From positions 1-64,000 of the IMG/VR virus record IMGVR_UViG_3300021091_000027: a stretch of 64,000 bases of DNA; one strand, 5' to 3'. The stretch's first letter is position 1. Each line of letters starts with the position of its first letter. The translations under genes were made by a program, and so were the position numbers. The DNA is from a virus. Positions 35,977-44,485 of this stretch are shown piece by piece. The notes beneath the pieces are model-generated. The model was given only the letters and a program-made list of their open reading frames with translations. It was not told the DNA's origin and made no database searches.

Positions 35977-35982
35977 TAAAAT
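35977..35982 (+). promoter_or_regulatory. -10-like box (GGTAAAATA) before the sigma-like gene
   Basis: TAAAAT within GGTAAAATA ends 6 nt before the ATG at 35989, in a 34-nt gap. It is identical over nine bases to the box before the tape measure gene. No -35 element and no ribosome site are visible. Confidence 0.3.
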
Positions 35983-35988
35983 AACAAT

Positions 35989-37011
35989 ATGGACTTATTT
36001 CCAACCATACCTAAACCTTCAAAGACTCTAAGTCTGTTTAATGGATTTGAGCAACCCGCTTTCTACGATTCAATGGAGGCTATTAAGAAGCCTGCAGAGC
36101 CTCCTTTAGCTCCAGAGCTTCCAGAAGAGCCCCTAAAGGCTCCGGAGCCCCCAGAGCCCCTAGAGCCCATATTCCCCAAACTTGCCCCAACAGGCACTGA
36201 CGGACTTCCTAAATCCCCGCAGATTGCAACAACTACTTTCCCCGCTGCCAGCGCCTCTCCGATTCCTCAAGCTCCGGTAAAAAAACAAACCTTAGAGGAA
36301 ATGCACTCTGATTGGGCTAAAAATAAAAAAACTGAAAATATGCAAAAGATTCTTGATGAACTTTCATCAGATATTGATAAGGCAATTTACGCTTATTCTG
36401 GTCTCAATGCCGGTCCTGCTGTAAAGAGTAAGGCCAAAGTATTGGCAGCAAAAGCTATAAAAACTTATGACCCTAAATCTGGAGCATCTTTAAAAAGTTG
36501 GGTATACACCCAGTTACAGCCTTTAAGCAGATACTCTAGAGATCTTAATCCTTCTCCTATGCCAGAGCGTGCCTATCAGCAGCTAAGTTCCATTAAGAAG
36601 CATGAGGCTGAGTTCTACGAAAATAAAGGCCGTCCGCCTTCAGATGCAGAATTAGCAGATTTAACTGGAATGTCAGTAAAGCAGATTCAAAAAGTAAAGG
36701 AAATGGAAAAGAAGACTTACAGCGAAGGACACACTGCCTACTCCGGAAGCACCCCTGCCACCTCTCAAGAAATTACTGCAACCGAAAATACTAATTTTAA
36801 AAAGAACGTACTTGACACTTTATACAGTTCGCTAACTCCTCAAGAGCAGTTAATCTTAGAACATAAATTAGGCTATAATGGTAAAAAAATACTTTCTAAT
36901 AATGAAATATCTAAAAAACTTGGAATAAGCCCAGGAAGAGTTAGTCAACTTACTTCAGAGCTATCTAAAAAACTGGAGGAGTACGTAGAGTTAAATAAAG
37001 GCAGCATGTGA
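35989..37011 (+). CDS. Sigma-70-family-like transcription factor
   Basis: A 340-residue protein. Residues of about 31-98 form a Pro/Glu-rich disordered stretch. A shortened region 2-like part follows (about 155-184, AIKTYDPKSGASLKSWVYTQ), then region 3 (about 192-240, YENKGRPPSDAELADLTGMS) and a region 4 helix-turn-helix (about 282-332, LTPQEQLILEHKLG; NNEISKKLGISPGRVSQLTS). It would direct an RNA polymerase, host or phage-encoded, to late promoters. It is unusual that it sits inside the baseplate operon between hub and wedge genes. That could mean late expression or packaging in the virion. A TAAAAT box lies just upstream. Confidence 0.85.
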   Translation: MDLFPTIPKPSKTLSLFNGFEQPAFYDSMEAIKKPAEPPLAPELPEEPLKAPEPPEPLEPIFPKLAPTGTDGLPKSPQIATTTFPAASASPIPQAPVKKQTLEEMHSDWAKNKKTENMQKILDELSSDIDKAIYAYSGLNAGPAVKSKAKVLAAKAIKTYDPKSGASLKSWVYTQLQPLSRYSRDLNPSPMPERAYQQLSSIKKHEAEFYENKGRPPSDAELADLTGMSVKQIQKVKEMEKKTYSEGHTAYSGSTPATSQEITATENTNFKKNVLDTLYSSLTPQEQLILEHKLGYNGKKILSNNEISKKLGISPGRVSQLTSELSKKLEEYVELNKGSM

Positions 37012-37418
37012 AAGAAGTAACCAAAACTGTTTTTAAGGCACTCAAAAAGGTCAGCAAGGACTCCTCCTCTGGCTTGAGCGGTGGCTCTTTTTTTAGAAAT
37101 TTATGGGAGCCGGAAGAGGGAAATAATAACTTCAAAGAGTTGGTCGATATGTTTGATCGTTCTGAGTTGGAGCAAGAGTATGTTGCCACTACCGTTCTTG
37201 AGTCTTTTAAATTCTTTGATTTGATGAAACTGCAGATGCAAAACGATGCGGTGGCTCCAATTCATAGAGATATGGCCTATAGGTACTCGTCTAGGATAAA
37301 CAGAGTGCTAAACGAGGTTGGTAGAAGAGAAGCCATGGCCCAGGATAAGACGGGAATCATATCTCAACTTGAGGATGCTATTACTGGATTCTTGGCTACT
37401 AGAGAGGGGGAGAGATGA
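37008..37418 (+). CDS. Small helical baseplate-region protein
   Basis: A 136-residue protein with a GTG start that overlaps the sigma-like stop as GTGA. It is helical and charged, with FKELVDMFDRSELEQEYVAT and MAYRYSSRINRVLNEVGRRE. It is coupled by ATGA to the gp25-like gene. Unknown function; a baseplate assembly factor or partner of the sigma-like protein are both open. Confidence 0.55.
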   Translation: MKEVTKTVFKALKKVSKDSSSGLSGGSFFRNLWEPEEGNNNFKELVDMFDRSELEQEYVATTVLESFKFFDLMKLQMQNDAVAPIHRDMAYRYSSRINRVLNEVGRREAMAQDKTGIISQLEDAITGFLATREGER

Positions 37419-37870
37419 CGGTATCGCAAAACTATGTAGGCAAGAATGTGGATATATGCGTACTTGAGACTGGAGCTTCTGCCGGCCCTGCGGATGTATT
37501 CGTTGGCTGGAAGCAGTCGGGAACAGTTATTTCTGGGCCCTATAAAATAGTGCAGAAGTTTGTAAAGTTTCTGCTGACCGAACGGGGCACTGTACCGTCC
37601 GACACAACATACGGAACATCATTCATAGGTAAACTTACAACTGGTCAAATATCTACACAACTTGCCTTGTCCCTTGAATTCTATGCCGATTTGCCTGAGA
37701 TACTTAATTATATAGATTCTACGAATCTCAATCCAAGTCCTGATGAAACTTTATCAAAAGTAACATTGCAATCTTTTACCGTATCTTTAGATTCGGCTAC
37801 AATGAAGCTTTTATTTGAATTTAAAGACTCTTCCACAATACTGACTCCAGTGAATATATCTACGATTTAA
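37415..37870 (+). CDS. Baseplate wedge protein (gp25/W-like)
   Basis: A 151-residue protein. The segment KIVQKFVKFLLTERGTVPSD followed by TTYGTSFIGKL is the gp25-like signature (a conserved helix, then the 'r.G...p.yGs.l' loop). Its size is typical of the family. It should bind the sheath at the baseplate and nucleate sheath assembly. It lies directly before the gp6/J-like gene, the conserved wedge order in contractile systems. Confidence 0.8.
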   Translation: MTVSQNYVGKNVDICVLETGASAGPADVFVGWKQSGTVISGPYKIVQKFVKFLLTERGTVPSDTTYGTSFIGKLTTGQISTQLALSLEFYADLPEILNYIDSTNLNPSPDETLSKVTLQSFTVSLDSATMKLLFEFKDSSTILTPVNISTI

Positions 37871-37871
37871 T

Positions 37872-39566
37872 ATGGAAACTCCACTAGCTGAACAACCTCC
37901 AGAAAAAATCTATGCAAAGGAAGAGCAAATACTTTCCTTTGTAAAGGCCACATACCCAAATTTAGATCTATCGCCAGGAACCATCTTGAGAGATCTGGTA
38001 GTAAAACTATATGCGCACCTCGAAACTCGTGTACAAGAGCAGATTGATCTGGCTACTATCTCTAGCAGTTTGCTTGAAATTAGCAAAAATCCTAATGTTG
38101 TAAATAATGAGCAGGTATCTAGAGTATTGTCTAATTTTAATGTTGAGCGAGGCGATGGGTCTACAGCATCCGGACTGTTAAGGCTGTTTTTAACCACAAG
38201 CTCCTCTGTAGTAATATCTCCCGATACTAAGTTTACAGTTGGCGGTGTGACCTTTAGCACCTCTTCTTCATATGTGCTAGTTACTTCGACTAATTTTACA
38301 GGAGCTGCGTCTCAAAGACTTATAGAGTCCTCGGGTACTCTGTTTACCGCTACCTTACCGGTATCGGCAACTAATCCTGGGTCCATAGGAAATGTCAGAG
38401 CATCAACGGTGATTTCTTCTATTGTCCCAGCAATATCTTCTATAGTATCTGGAAAAGCTGATTCCGATTTCATCGGAGGCGCTGATGTAGAGGACAATGT
38501 ATCTTTACTCAATAAGGCTAAGACAGGGGTGGTCGGTAAGGCGCTTTCAGGCAGGGCACACATAAATGCCAAGTTGAAGTCTCAATTTGCTGAGATAAAG
38601 GACGTCGGAGTGGTGGGATTTCTTGATCCAGAGATGCATAGAGATGTTGTCGACGAAGTCCACATAGGTAACAGAATAGATTTATATGTTAAGTCTGCAA
38701 GCTATCCTTCGAGGATAACGGAAAGGCTGCCTATGCAGATGATTTCCTATGACCATCAGTACACCCAGGAGGCGATATTTGAAATCGTGTTGCCGCCTTC
38801 TAAAGCGTCCGGCATATACACAATAGAATCTATTCGCTCTGATCTAACACAGGCTGGATCGTTTGAACTCATATCTGATAAAAGAACCATGCAGGGAAAT
38901 TCAATTCATTTGGTTTCCGATAAGGAGACTCCTGCGTTTACTTCATATCAAAATATAGTATTTAGATTTAAGATTCCATATGTTCATATAAATGAGTGCG
39001 CACTGCCGGCTAATAATGCGATGAGCTCATGGGTAAGTAATGCGGCGCCGCCTGCAATATTTCTCAATCAAGAATCGAGTACACCAGACCAGTTCCATGT
39101 ATACGTAGAATACTTAAAGATGCCTAATCTTAAGGAGGTGCAAGCTTACGTCGATTCGGCCGAGGAGCGTAGTCTCAGCGCAGACATGCTTGTAAAGGCG
39201 CCTATTCCTGTAATGTGCAGTATGCAAATGCGATTACTTAAACCTACTGGCTCTGAAAGTCCTAATGTAAATATTCTAAAATCGGCACTGGTATCTAAGT
39301 TTAATTCTTTTGGGATAGGAAAATCAATTCCAGCAAGTGCCCTAATACATACAGCTTATCAGAATTTGCCGGCCGGATATTCCATAGATCTGCCAATACA
39401 TATGTACGGCGTCATTATAAATCCAGACTTATCGAAGGATGTAATTTTTTCTTCTGATGCGCTGAGGCCTCCTAAAAACTATTCTAAGGGTGTTAGTGAA
39501 AACACCTGTGCTTTCTTCATAGAAGCTAATCTTATCGATATCTCCGTAGTGGAGTGCAACTCTTGA
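37872..39566 (+). CDS. Baseplate wedge protein (gp6 / J-like)
   Basis: A 564-residue protein. The N-terminal helix pair (YPNLDLSPGTILRDLVVKLY, LEISKNPNVVNNEQVSRVLS) and the beta-domain YxF-type segment (TSSSVVISPDTKFTVGGVTF) are characteristic of baseplate J/gp6 proteins. A central region (DVGVVGFLDPEMHRDVVDEV) and a C-terminal domain (KSALVSKFNSFGIGKSIPAS) also fit. It forms the ring that holds the wedges and controls contraction. Confidence 0.8.
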   Translation: METPLAEQPPEKIYAKEEQILSFVKATYPNLDLSPGTILRDLVVKLYAHLETRVQEQIDLATISSSLLEISKNPNVVNNEQVSRVLSNFNVERGDGSTASGLLRLFLTTSSSVVISPDTKFTVGGVTFSTSSSYVLVTSTNFTGAASQRLIESSGTLFTATLPVSATNPGSIGNVRASTVISSIVPAISSIVSGKADSDFIGGADVEDNVSLLNKAKTGVVGKALSGRAHINAKLKSQFAEIKDVGVVGFLDPEMHRDVVDEVHIGNRIDLYVKSASYPSRITERLPMQMISYDHQYTQEAIFEIVLPPSKASGIYTIESIRSDLTQAGSFELISDKRTMQGNSIHLVSDKETPAFTSYQNIVFRFKIPYVHINECALPANNAMSSWVSNAAPPAIFLNQESSTPDQFHVYVEYLKMPNLKEVQAYVDSAEERSLSADMLVKAPIPVMCSMQMRLLKPTGSESPNVNILKSALVSKFNSFGIGKSIPASALIHTAYQNLPAGYSIDLPIHMYGVIINPDLSKDVIFSSDALRPPKNYSKGVSENTCAFFIEANLIDISVVECNS

Positions 39567-40738
39567 AATTGCTGAAGACCAGTTATGTACTGTCCCTGCT
39601 GGGAACTTTCTGGTCCAGATTTTTTAAATCTGTTGAATTGCTTAAATCTATAGTTTCTGGGCAGCTGAGCGTACACGCTCAGTCCGAGCAAGCTGTAGAT
39701 GAGCTGTTGCTGTCTACATCAAATATCGAGATGCCCGCAGGTAAGACAACTGTATGGGAGAAATACGTATTTAGTAATTACAATCAAGCCAAGGAGATAT
39801 TTGGAAATTCAAACAGTAAATATGGTTTTAGTTATTTTTATGGCGAGCCAAGTAGCAATGCTGCTCAATATGCGATACCTGAAGAAATACTATCCATACC
39901 CTTTATGTATGACAGCATTTCCAATCCTACTAAGGTTTTAATCGAAGGAATAGATTATAAATTATCTAAAGGCTTGCTGACTTTTAAACAAACTTTAAAT
40001 GCTTTTCCAACAATATTTTACGCTAAAAATGTTGTAAAGGAATCTGGATTTGTGACCAGCAGACTTGGCTATGCTGTAGGAGTTCAGCTATCCGACGAGG
40101 TATATAGAAAAGTGCCATTCAAACATATATGGAGGCTATTTTCTTATGGTCAGAATTATTTTGACCTTATAAATATGCTTGGGTATTGTGCTAATTCTCC
40201 TATAAGCCAACAAGATGAGACAGTGGAGGCAGTGTTTAATTATCCAAATGTTTGCCAAATCATAACTGATAAGTCTTGCTATATGGTAAAGCCGTCAAAG
40301 ATAAAACAGGATATTGTCGTAGGTAAATTAGTTAAAAAAGGCGAATGCTTTACGTATGGGGTGGAAATCCTACACGATAAGTCTCCAAATATTTTGGAAA
40401 ACATTCCTCAAAATTATAAATCAAATAATACATTTAGATATGGCAGTAAACTGGCAAAAGCCAGTTCTTTGATTCTTATAAAGGCAGATATAGATGGGCT
40501 GGCAAGCTCTTCACTAAAGGTATTACAACAAGTGCTACCTTTGAATATTAGAACTTTAATATTTACAAATGTAGACGTCCCAGCTGCTAATGCGGTTAAT
40601 GCTAATTTTTCTTTTACATGCCTTGGAAGTTTGTCGATTAAGGCTCCTAGCGCTATGATTGGCGTCAGCCCTGACTTAAACCCAAAAATCTCCATTAAAG
40701 CTCAAGGCAGAGTAAAATACACCTCCTACGGATATTAA
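39563..40738 (+). CDS. Baseplate wedge-region protein, unknown family
   Basis: I place the start at TTG 39563, because GGAG (39551-39554) lies 8 nt upstream and TTGA overlaps the previous stop, as elsewhere here. GTG 39554 is the alternative but overlaps that GGAG. The protein is about 391 residues: a helical N-terminus (SLLGTFWSRFFKSVELLKSI), then a mixed beta-rich body (TVWEKYVFSNYNQAKEIFGN) and an Ala/Ser-rich C-terminus. It follows the J-like gene, where gp7-like wedge proteins lie. No direct similarity is recognised. Confidence 0.6.
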   Translation: MKLLKTSYVLSLLGTFWSRFFKSVELLKSIVSGQLSVHAQSEQAVDELLLSTSNIEMPAGKTTVWEKYVFSNYNQAKEIFGNSNSKYGFSYFYGEPSSNAAQYAIPEEILSIPFMYDSISNPTKVLIEGIDYKLSKGLLTFKQTLNAFPTIFYAKNVVKESGFVTSRLGYAVGVQLSDEVYRKVPFKHIWRLFSYGQNYFDLINMLGYCANSPISQQDETVEAVFNYPNVCQIITDKSCYMVKPSKIKQDIVVGKLVKKGECFTYGVEILHDKSPNILENIPQNYKSNNTFRYGSKLAKASSLILIKADIDGLASSSLKVLQQVLPLNIRTLIFTNVDVPAANAVNANFSFTCLGSLSIKAPSAMIGVSPDLNPKISIKAQGRVKYTSYGY

Positions 40739-40739
40739 A

Positions 40740-41234
40740 ATGCCCACAGTAACTGTATTTACATCAGAATTCCCCCAAGCAATGGCAGAGGCCATCTCAG
40801 AAAAGCCTCATAAAATGTTTATGTATCTGGAGTACATTAATGGCAGCCCTCCTAACTATCCAGATGCAAGCTCTGTGCTTGGATTCTCAGATCCTAAGGC
40901 TTACTATTCTGGATTAGGCTCTTCGTCAAACTATCTTAGAGTCCCTGCAATAAAAGATCCAAATGTTCAATTAAACAATTCTAGCCCCTATTCAGCAACT
41001 GTAAACTTTTTTGGACAGTCTAATTCCGCTGCAACAGGGGTAAATGAATCCGGAGCGCCGTTTGGAAGCGGCGTTACCTGCTACGGAGCGGCATTGGTTC
41101 TGGCGCCTTTTGAGCAAGATAAAACCCAGGATCTAATCATAGCCAGGGCATATTTCACAAATGCCCCTTTGATAAAGACAGCTAGCTCCGAGCTGTTCGT
41201 AACCTTCCCATTCTCCACTAGCATAACTGGTTGA
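40740..41234 (+). CDS. Baseplate or fibre-adaptor protein
   Basis: A 164-residue beta-rich protein (HKMFMYLEYINGSPPNYPDA; SPYSATVNFFGQSNSAATG). It is translationally coupled to the next gene (TTGA). Placement between wedge and fibre genes suggests a fibre adaptor or outer baseplate protein. No family is recognised. Confidence 0.5.
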   Translation: MPTVTVFTSEFPQAMAEAISEKPHKMFMYLEYINGSPPNYPDASSVLGFSDPKAYYSGLGSSSNYLRVPAIKDPNVQLNNSSPYSATVNFFGQSNSAATGVNESGAPFGSGVTCYGAALVLAPFEQDKTQDLIIARAYFTNAPLIKTASSELFVTFPFSTSITG

Positions 41235-43486
41235 CGCAAATGATCATTCAATCGTGGCAGAACATCCTAGACTCAATTAGAAACGGCGAACCAGTAACCG
41301 CAGAGGTTGCCAATCGCGCCATATTTCAACTTGCTCAAAGAACTGAGCACCTCAAGACTCGTCAGGATGCGCAAGATTACGCCCAGGCACTATTCGTAGC
41401 AGACGCTCCGTTCACCGCAGATGTCAAAACCGGTCATGCGGTGTACTTTGACAAGATCTCAAACAAATTTGCGCCAGCGTATGCCGAGATGGTATATAAA
41501 GATGGTTACCTATCCTTAAGCGAAGCAAGCGCAGTGGTCGGCCTCGTCGTTAACAAGGATACTGCGGACTCAGGTGTAATAGTCGTTGAGGGTCTGATTG
41601 ATCCGACTAAGTATACCGGCATAGACTGCACCGGCGACGACATGACGGCAAATATGCTGGTAAATCAGAACGACAGGGGTCTGCTATATCTGTCCTCCGG
41701 ATTTGCAAATGCCGGATCCCTGATACCAAAACCTGGAGTGCTCAACGTTCCAGTATGCCATCTTTTTGACTCAAAGCATCTTTTGGTCAGACCTCCAGTA
41801 TCGTCTGCCCTTGAGACACAGGCTCTTAAATTCAATCTACATAGCGGACCCGCAACGCCAGAGCTTATACTGCAGAGAGTGTCGGGGTCGACAACAGAGA
41901 ACTTTGCATCTGCGCCGTTCTTAGTTGGAGCAAAGGTGCGATTGGTGTCCGTCCCTTCAAGCAATCCTGACGGAGCTATTATAGACACCTATTTAACCGC
42001 AACGGTGCACAAGATCGACCTTACCCCTGGTAAGATATCGCTGATAGATGTTAAGGTCTCAAAGCATCTGGTGGAATTGCTTGGATCCACAAATCCCCTA
42101 ATAGGCAATTACTCCTCTGTGATGAAAGCTCCATCGGGAAGGGAGCTGGTCTTAAAGCCTATGGATTCGCTGACAGGAACCCAAATAAGCTACAACTCAG
42201 CCTCCATTTCCTCATACGTATCCGTAATCCTAAACGAACCTATTGGACACTCCATAAATACAACCTACGTGGACAAGAGTCTTCCAGGATGGTTGCCGGC
42301 AACTTCTACCTACTTTCCTGACGTTCAGATACCTGCAGGAGCAAGATATGGATACAACTTTGCAGCCGACAGCAACCTGAATCAGCTTTTTCCAGAAGGC
42401 GTAGTTGGAACTTACGTAGTTTTCAAGGATGGCCAAGCTGTATCCTCCCAAGTAGTCAGCACCAACAGCAACGCTATTTGGTGGTTTGACAGCTTCAACG
42501 AACTCCCTTGGGGCAAGTTAGGATACTCCCCCAATGATAGACATATACTGCCAAACACCAACATAACCTACACTGATTGGACTCTAGATGACGCTTCGGG
42601 CATCATAAAGCCCACCCAACTTACTCTGGTGTATACAAAACTGGTAAGCGGCGGGATCAGGGTAGTGACATCGTTAGAGGCCGATACGAATTCTCCTATA
42701 ACAATTACTGATCCTAACGGCAATCCGGCTACAACGGGACCGCTAAAGTTAAGTGCAGGACTCACTATAACTAACCCTTCAAATTCAGAAACAGGGGCCA
42801 TAGTTGTAAAAGACATAACTGGGTTTGCCATGAAGCGTGGGCCAGTGGTGGAAAAACTAGTGGCAGGAGAAAATATATCTCTGAATTCAAGTCTTCCAAA
42901 TGGCCAGGGGGCGGTCACTGTTTCCGTATTAGGGCTCGATGGAAAACTAGAAGGTCAGCCTGATATTCTTGCTATAGACGACATACTAGTCGAAAAGGAT
43001 GCAAGTTTGCCTCTTTTTTATTCAGCAATGCCTCCAGGTAAGGATTCATGTATACTCGGTAAGGTAGATATTCCGGAATTTTTACAGGGCACCTATAAAT
43101 TAAAATTAATTTTTAACTTTATAGCTTTGCACCCCGCCCCGAACGCCGAGCAACTACCTTCATTGGCCTTAACTTGGATTTCAATGAAAGCGCCGCCGAT
43201 CGATGAAGTATACAATTTATCAAGTGGTCCAAATGTTCCGGTTTATGGAGAATACGCGGATCCCGATACCCACTATACCGGCATGCCTCCATTTATTGGA
43301 ATGGCATCTAATAGAGATAACTTTAGAAAAGAAGCAGCTACAGCTTCAGTCACTGCCGGAGGAACGGTATTCTTTAAATTGGCAAGATATAGTTTAAATA
43401 TAGAAGCAGAGTCTGACCCTCCTTACCCTTATAAAATTGGCATAGTGTCAATCAAATATAGACTTGAAAAAGTTGTTGTTGTTTGA
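41231..43486 (+). CDS. Large tail fibre / baseplate fibre protein
   Basis: A 751-residue protein. The start is TTG 41231 (TTGA overlap) or ATG 41240. The N-terminal helix (SWQNILDSIRNGEPVTAEVA with NRAIFQLAQRTEHL) is a fibre/baseplate attachment module. The bulk is beta-rich (about 60-480), followed by SAGLTITNPSNSETGAIVVK-like fibre repeats. A C-terminal jelly-roll-like domain starts at about residue 560 (LPLFYSAMPPGKDSCILGKV) and ends in IVSIKYRLEKVVVV. It is probably a short fibre or fibre-network protein. Confidence 0.6.
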   Translation: MTQMIIQSWQNILDSIRNGEPVTAEVANRAIFQLAQRTEHLKTRQDAQDYAQALFVADAPFTADVKTGHAVYFDKISNKFAPAYAEMVYKDGYLSLSEASAVVGLVVNKDTADSGVIVVEGLIDPTKYTGIDCTGDDMTANMLVNQNDRGLLYLSSGFANAGSLIPKPGVLNVPVCHLFDSKHLLVRPPVSSALETQALKFNLHSGPATPELILQRVSGSTTENFASAPFLVGAKVRLVSVPSSNPDGAIIDTYLTATVHKIDLTPGKISLIDVKVSKHLVELLGSTNPLIGNYSSVMKAPSGRELVLKPMDSLTGTQISYNSASISSYVSVILNEPIGHSINTTYVDKSLPGWLPATSTYFPDVQIPAGARYGYNFAADSNLNQLFPEGVVGTYVVFKDGQAVSSQVVSTNSNAIWWFDSFNELPWGKLGYSPNDRHILPNTNITYTDWTLDDASGIIKPTQLTLVYTKLVSGGIRVVTSLEADTNSPITITDPNGNPATTGPLKLSAGLTITNPSNSETGAIVVKDITGFAMKRGPVVEKLVAGENISLNSSLPNGQGAVTVSVLGLDGKLEGQPDILAIDDILVEKDASLPLFYSAMPPGKDSCILGKVDIPEFLQGTYKLKLIFNFIALHPAPNAEQLPSLALTWISMKAPPIDEVYNLSSGPNVPVYGEYADPDTHYTGMPPFIGMASNRDNFRKEAATASVTAGGTVFFKLARYSLNIEAESDPPYPYKIGIVSIKYRLEKVVVV

Positions 43487-43545
43487 TTAATTTGATATAC
43501 ACTGAGCTTTTAGTACACTAGACTTTTTGGCTAGGAGGCTATTAT

Positions 43546-44484
43546 ATGTCTGGAATTATAGGAACTGAATGGCTGAACTCTAATTTGCTGAGAAACTATC
43601 CTCTCAGCCAGTCTGCCACATTAAAATCAATAGATAGTTCGTTTGTCATTCCCGATAGCCTTATGGTAGATATGAAAATCGCCATACCGTTTTTAGCTAA
43701 CTTTCACCCAACAAATGTCTACGTTAGCGCCATAACCATATACCCGCAGGGACTTATAATTCAGTTAGGGTATAAAGACATTACCTCTATCGCTGTATCA
43801 GATCCTATTCTTTTCTCGGGATTTCAAGAATATTCAGCCACTTATTTCAGAGGAGTGGTAAGCGGATTGGCAGACTTTTCTCAACTTTTTGGTACAGCTA
43901 TTATTGGAAAAGTAGATTCCATAAAATCCTATCTTGGCACGTTTAAATTCGAATTGGAGGCAGGGAGATTAGAATCATCCGTAGTATCAGTTGGAGCCAA
44001 AAGAATAAGTGGAATCAAGGTAGTAAAGTCTGAGGCAACTACTCCGGTGCTCTCCGGACAAATTGCTTTTGAGAGCGGCTCAAACCACTCAATTCAGGTA
44101 GATGAAAACACCTTGAAGTTTAATGCAGTAGACGGAGGAGGGCTGCAGACACAGTGTGAGTGCAACGACGTACAGCTAGGACCGTGTATACGCACGATAA
44201 ATAATGTTGAAGGCGATTCTTTGGGTAACATAGTGGTAGCCGCCGGAGACTGCATATCAATAGCCAGTCAAATAGGCGGAATATCTATATCCGATTCATG
44301 CGCAAAACCTTGCTGTGGCTGTAACGAACTGCAAGTCGTAGTCACCGATGTCGAGTCGCTATCTACTCAACTATCTTTTCTTGCTAATCAAATAGCTATA
44401 CTGACCAGTAGTGTTCAGTCGCTGCAGGCTACTTGCCTGGCATCAAATGTAGATTCGTCAAGTTGCGCTCAAGACGGAAACTAA
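43546..44484 (+). CDS. Attachment-region paralogue 1 (YPL / INN motif, Cys cluster, coiled coil)
   Basis: A 312-residue protein with a strong AGGAGG ribosome site. The N-terminus has the LLRNYPLSQSATL signature. A beta domain follows. At about 215-230 lies the motif INNVEGDSLGNIVV, related to the 'INGvxPDxxGNI' motif of fibre proteins, then a Cys cluster (CAKPCCGC) and a C-terminal coiled coil (LSTQLSFLANQIAILTSSVQ). It shares elements with the proteins at 44486, 47542, 49098 and 49973. A fibre-like host attachment component is likely. Confidence 0.6.
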   Translation: MSGIIGTEWLNSNLLRNYPLSQSATLKSIDSSFVIPDSLMVDMKIAIPFLANFHPTNVYVSAITIYPQGLIIQLGYKDITSIAVSDPILFSGFQEYSATYFRGVVSGLADFSQLFGTAIIGKVDSIKSYLGTFKFELEAGRLESSVVSVGAKRISGIKVVKSEATTPVLSGQIAFESGSNHSIQVDENTLKFNAVDGGGLQTQCECNDVQLGPCIRTINNVEGDSLGNIVVAAGDCISIASQIGGISISDSCAKPCCGCNELQVVVTDVESLSTQLSFLANQIAILTSSVQSLQATCLASNVDSSSCAQDGN

Positions 44485-44485
44485 A

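Noticed and set aside
39665-39682. 18-nt inverted repeat CTGAGCGTACACGCTCAG inside a baseplate gene
   Set aside because: The 2-nt gap between 8-bp arms makes a poor hairpin. It is inside coding sequence and not repeated elsewhere in the window that I can see.
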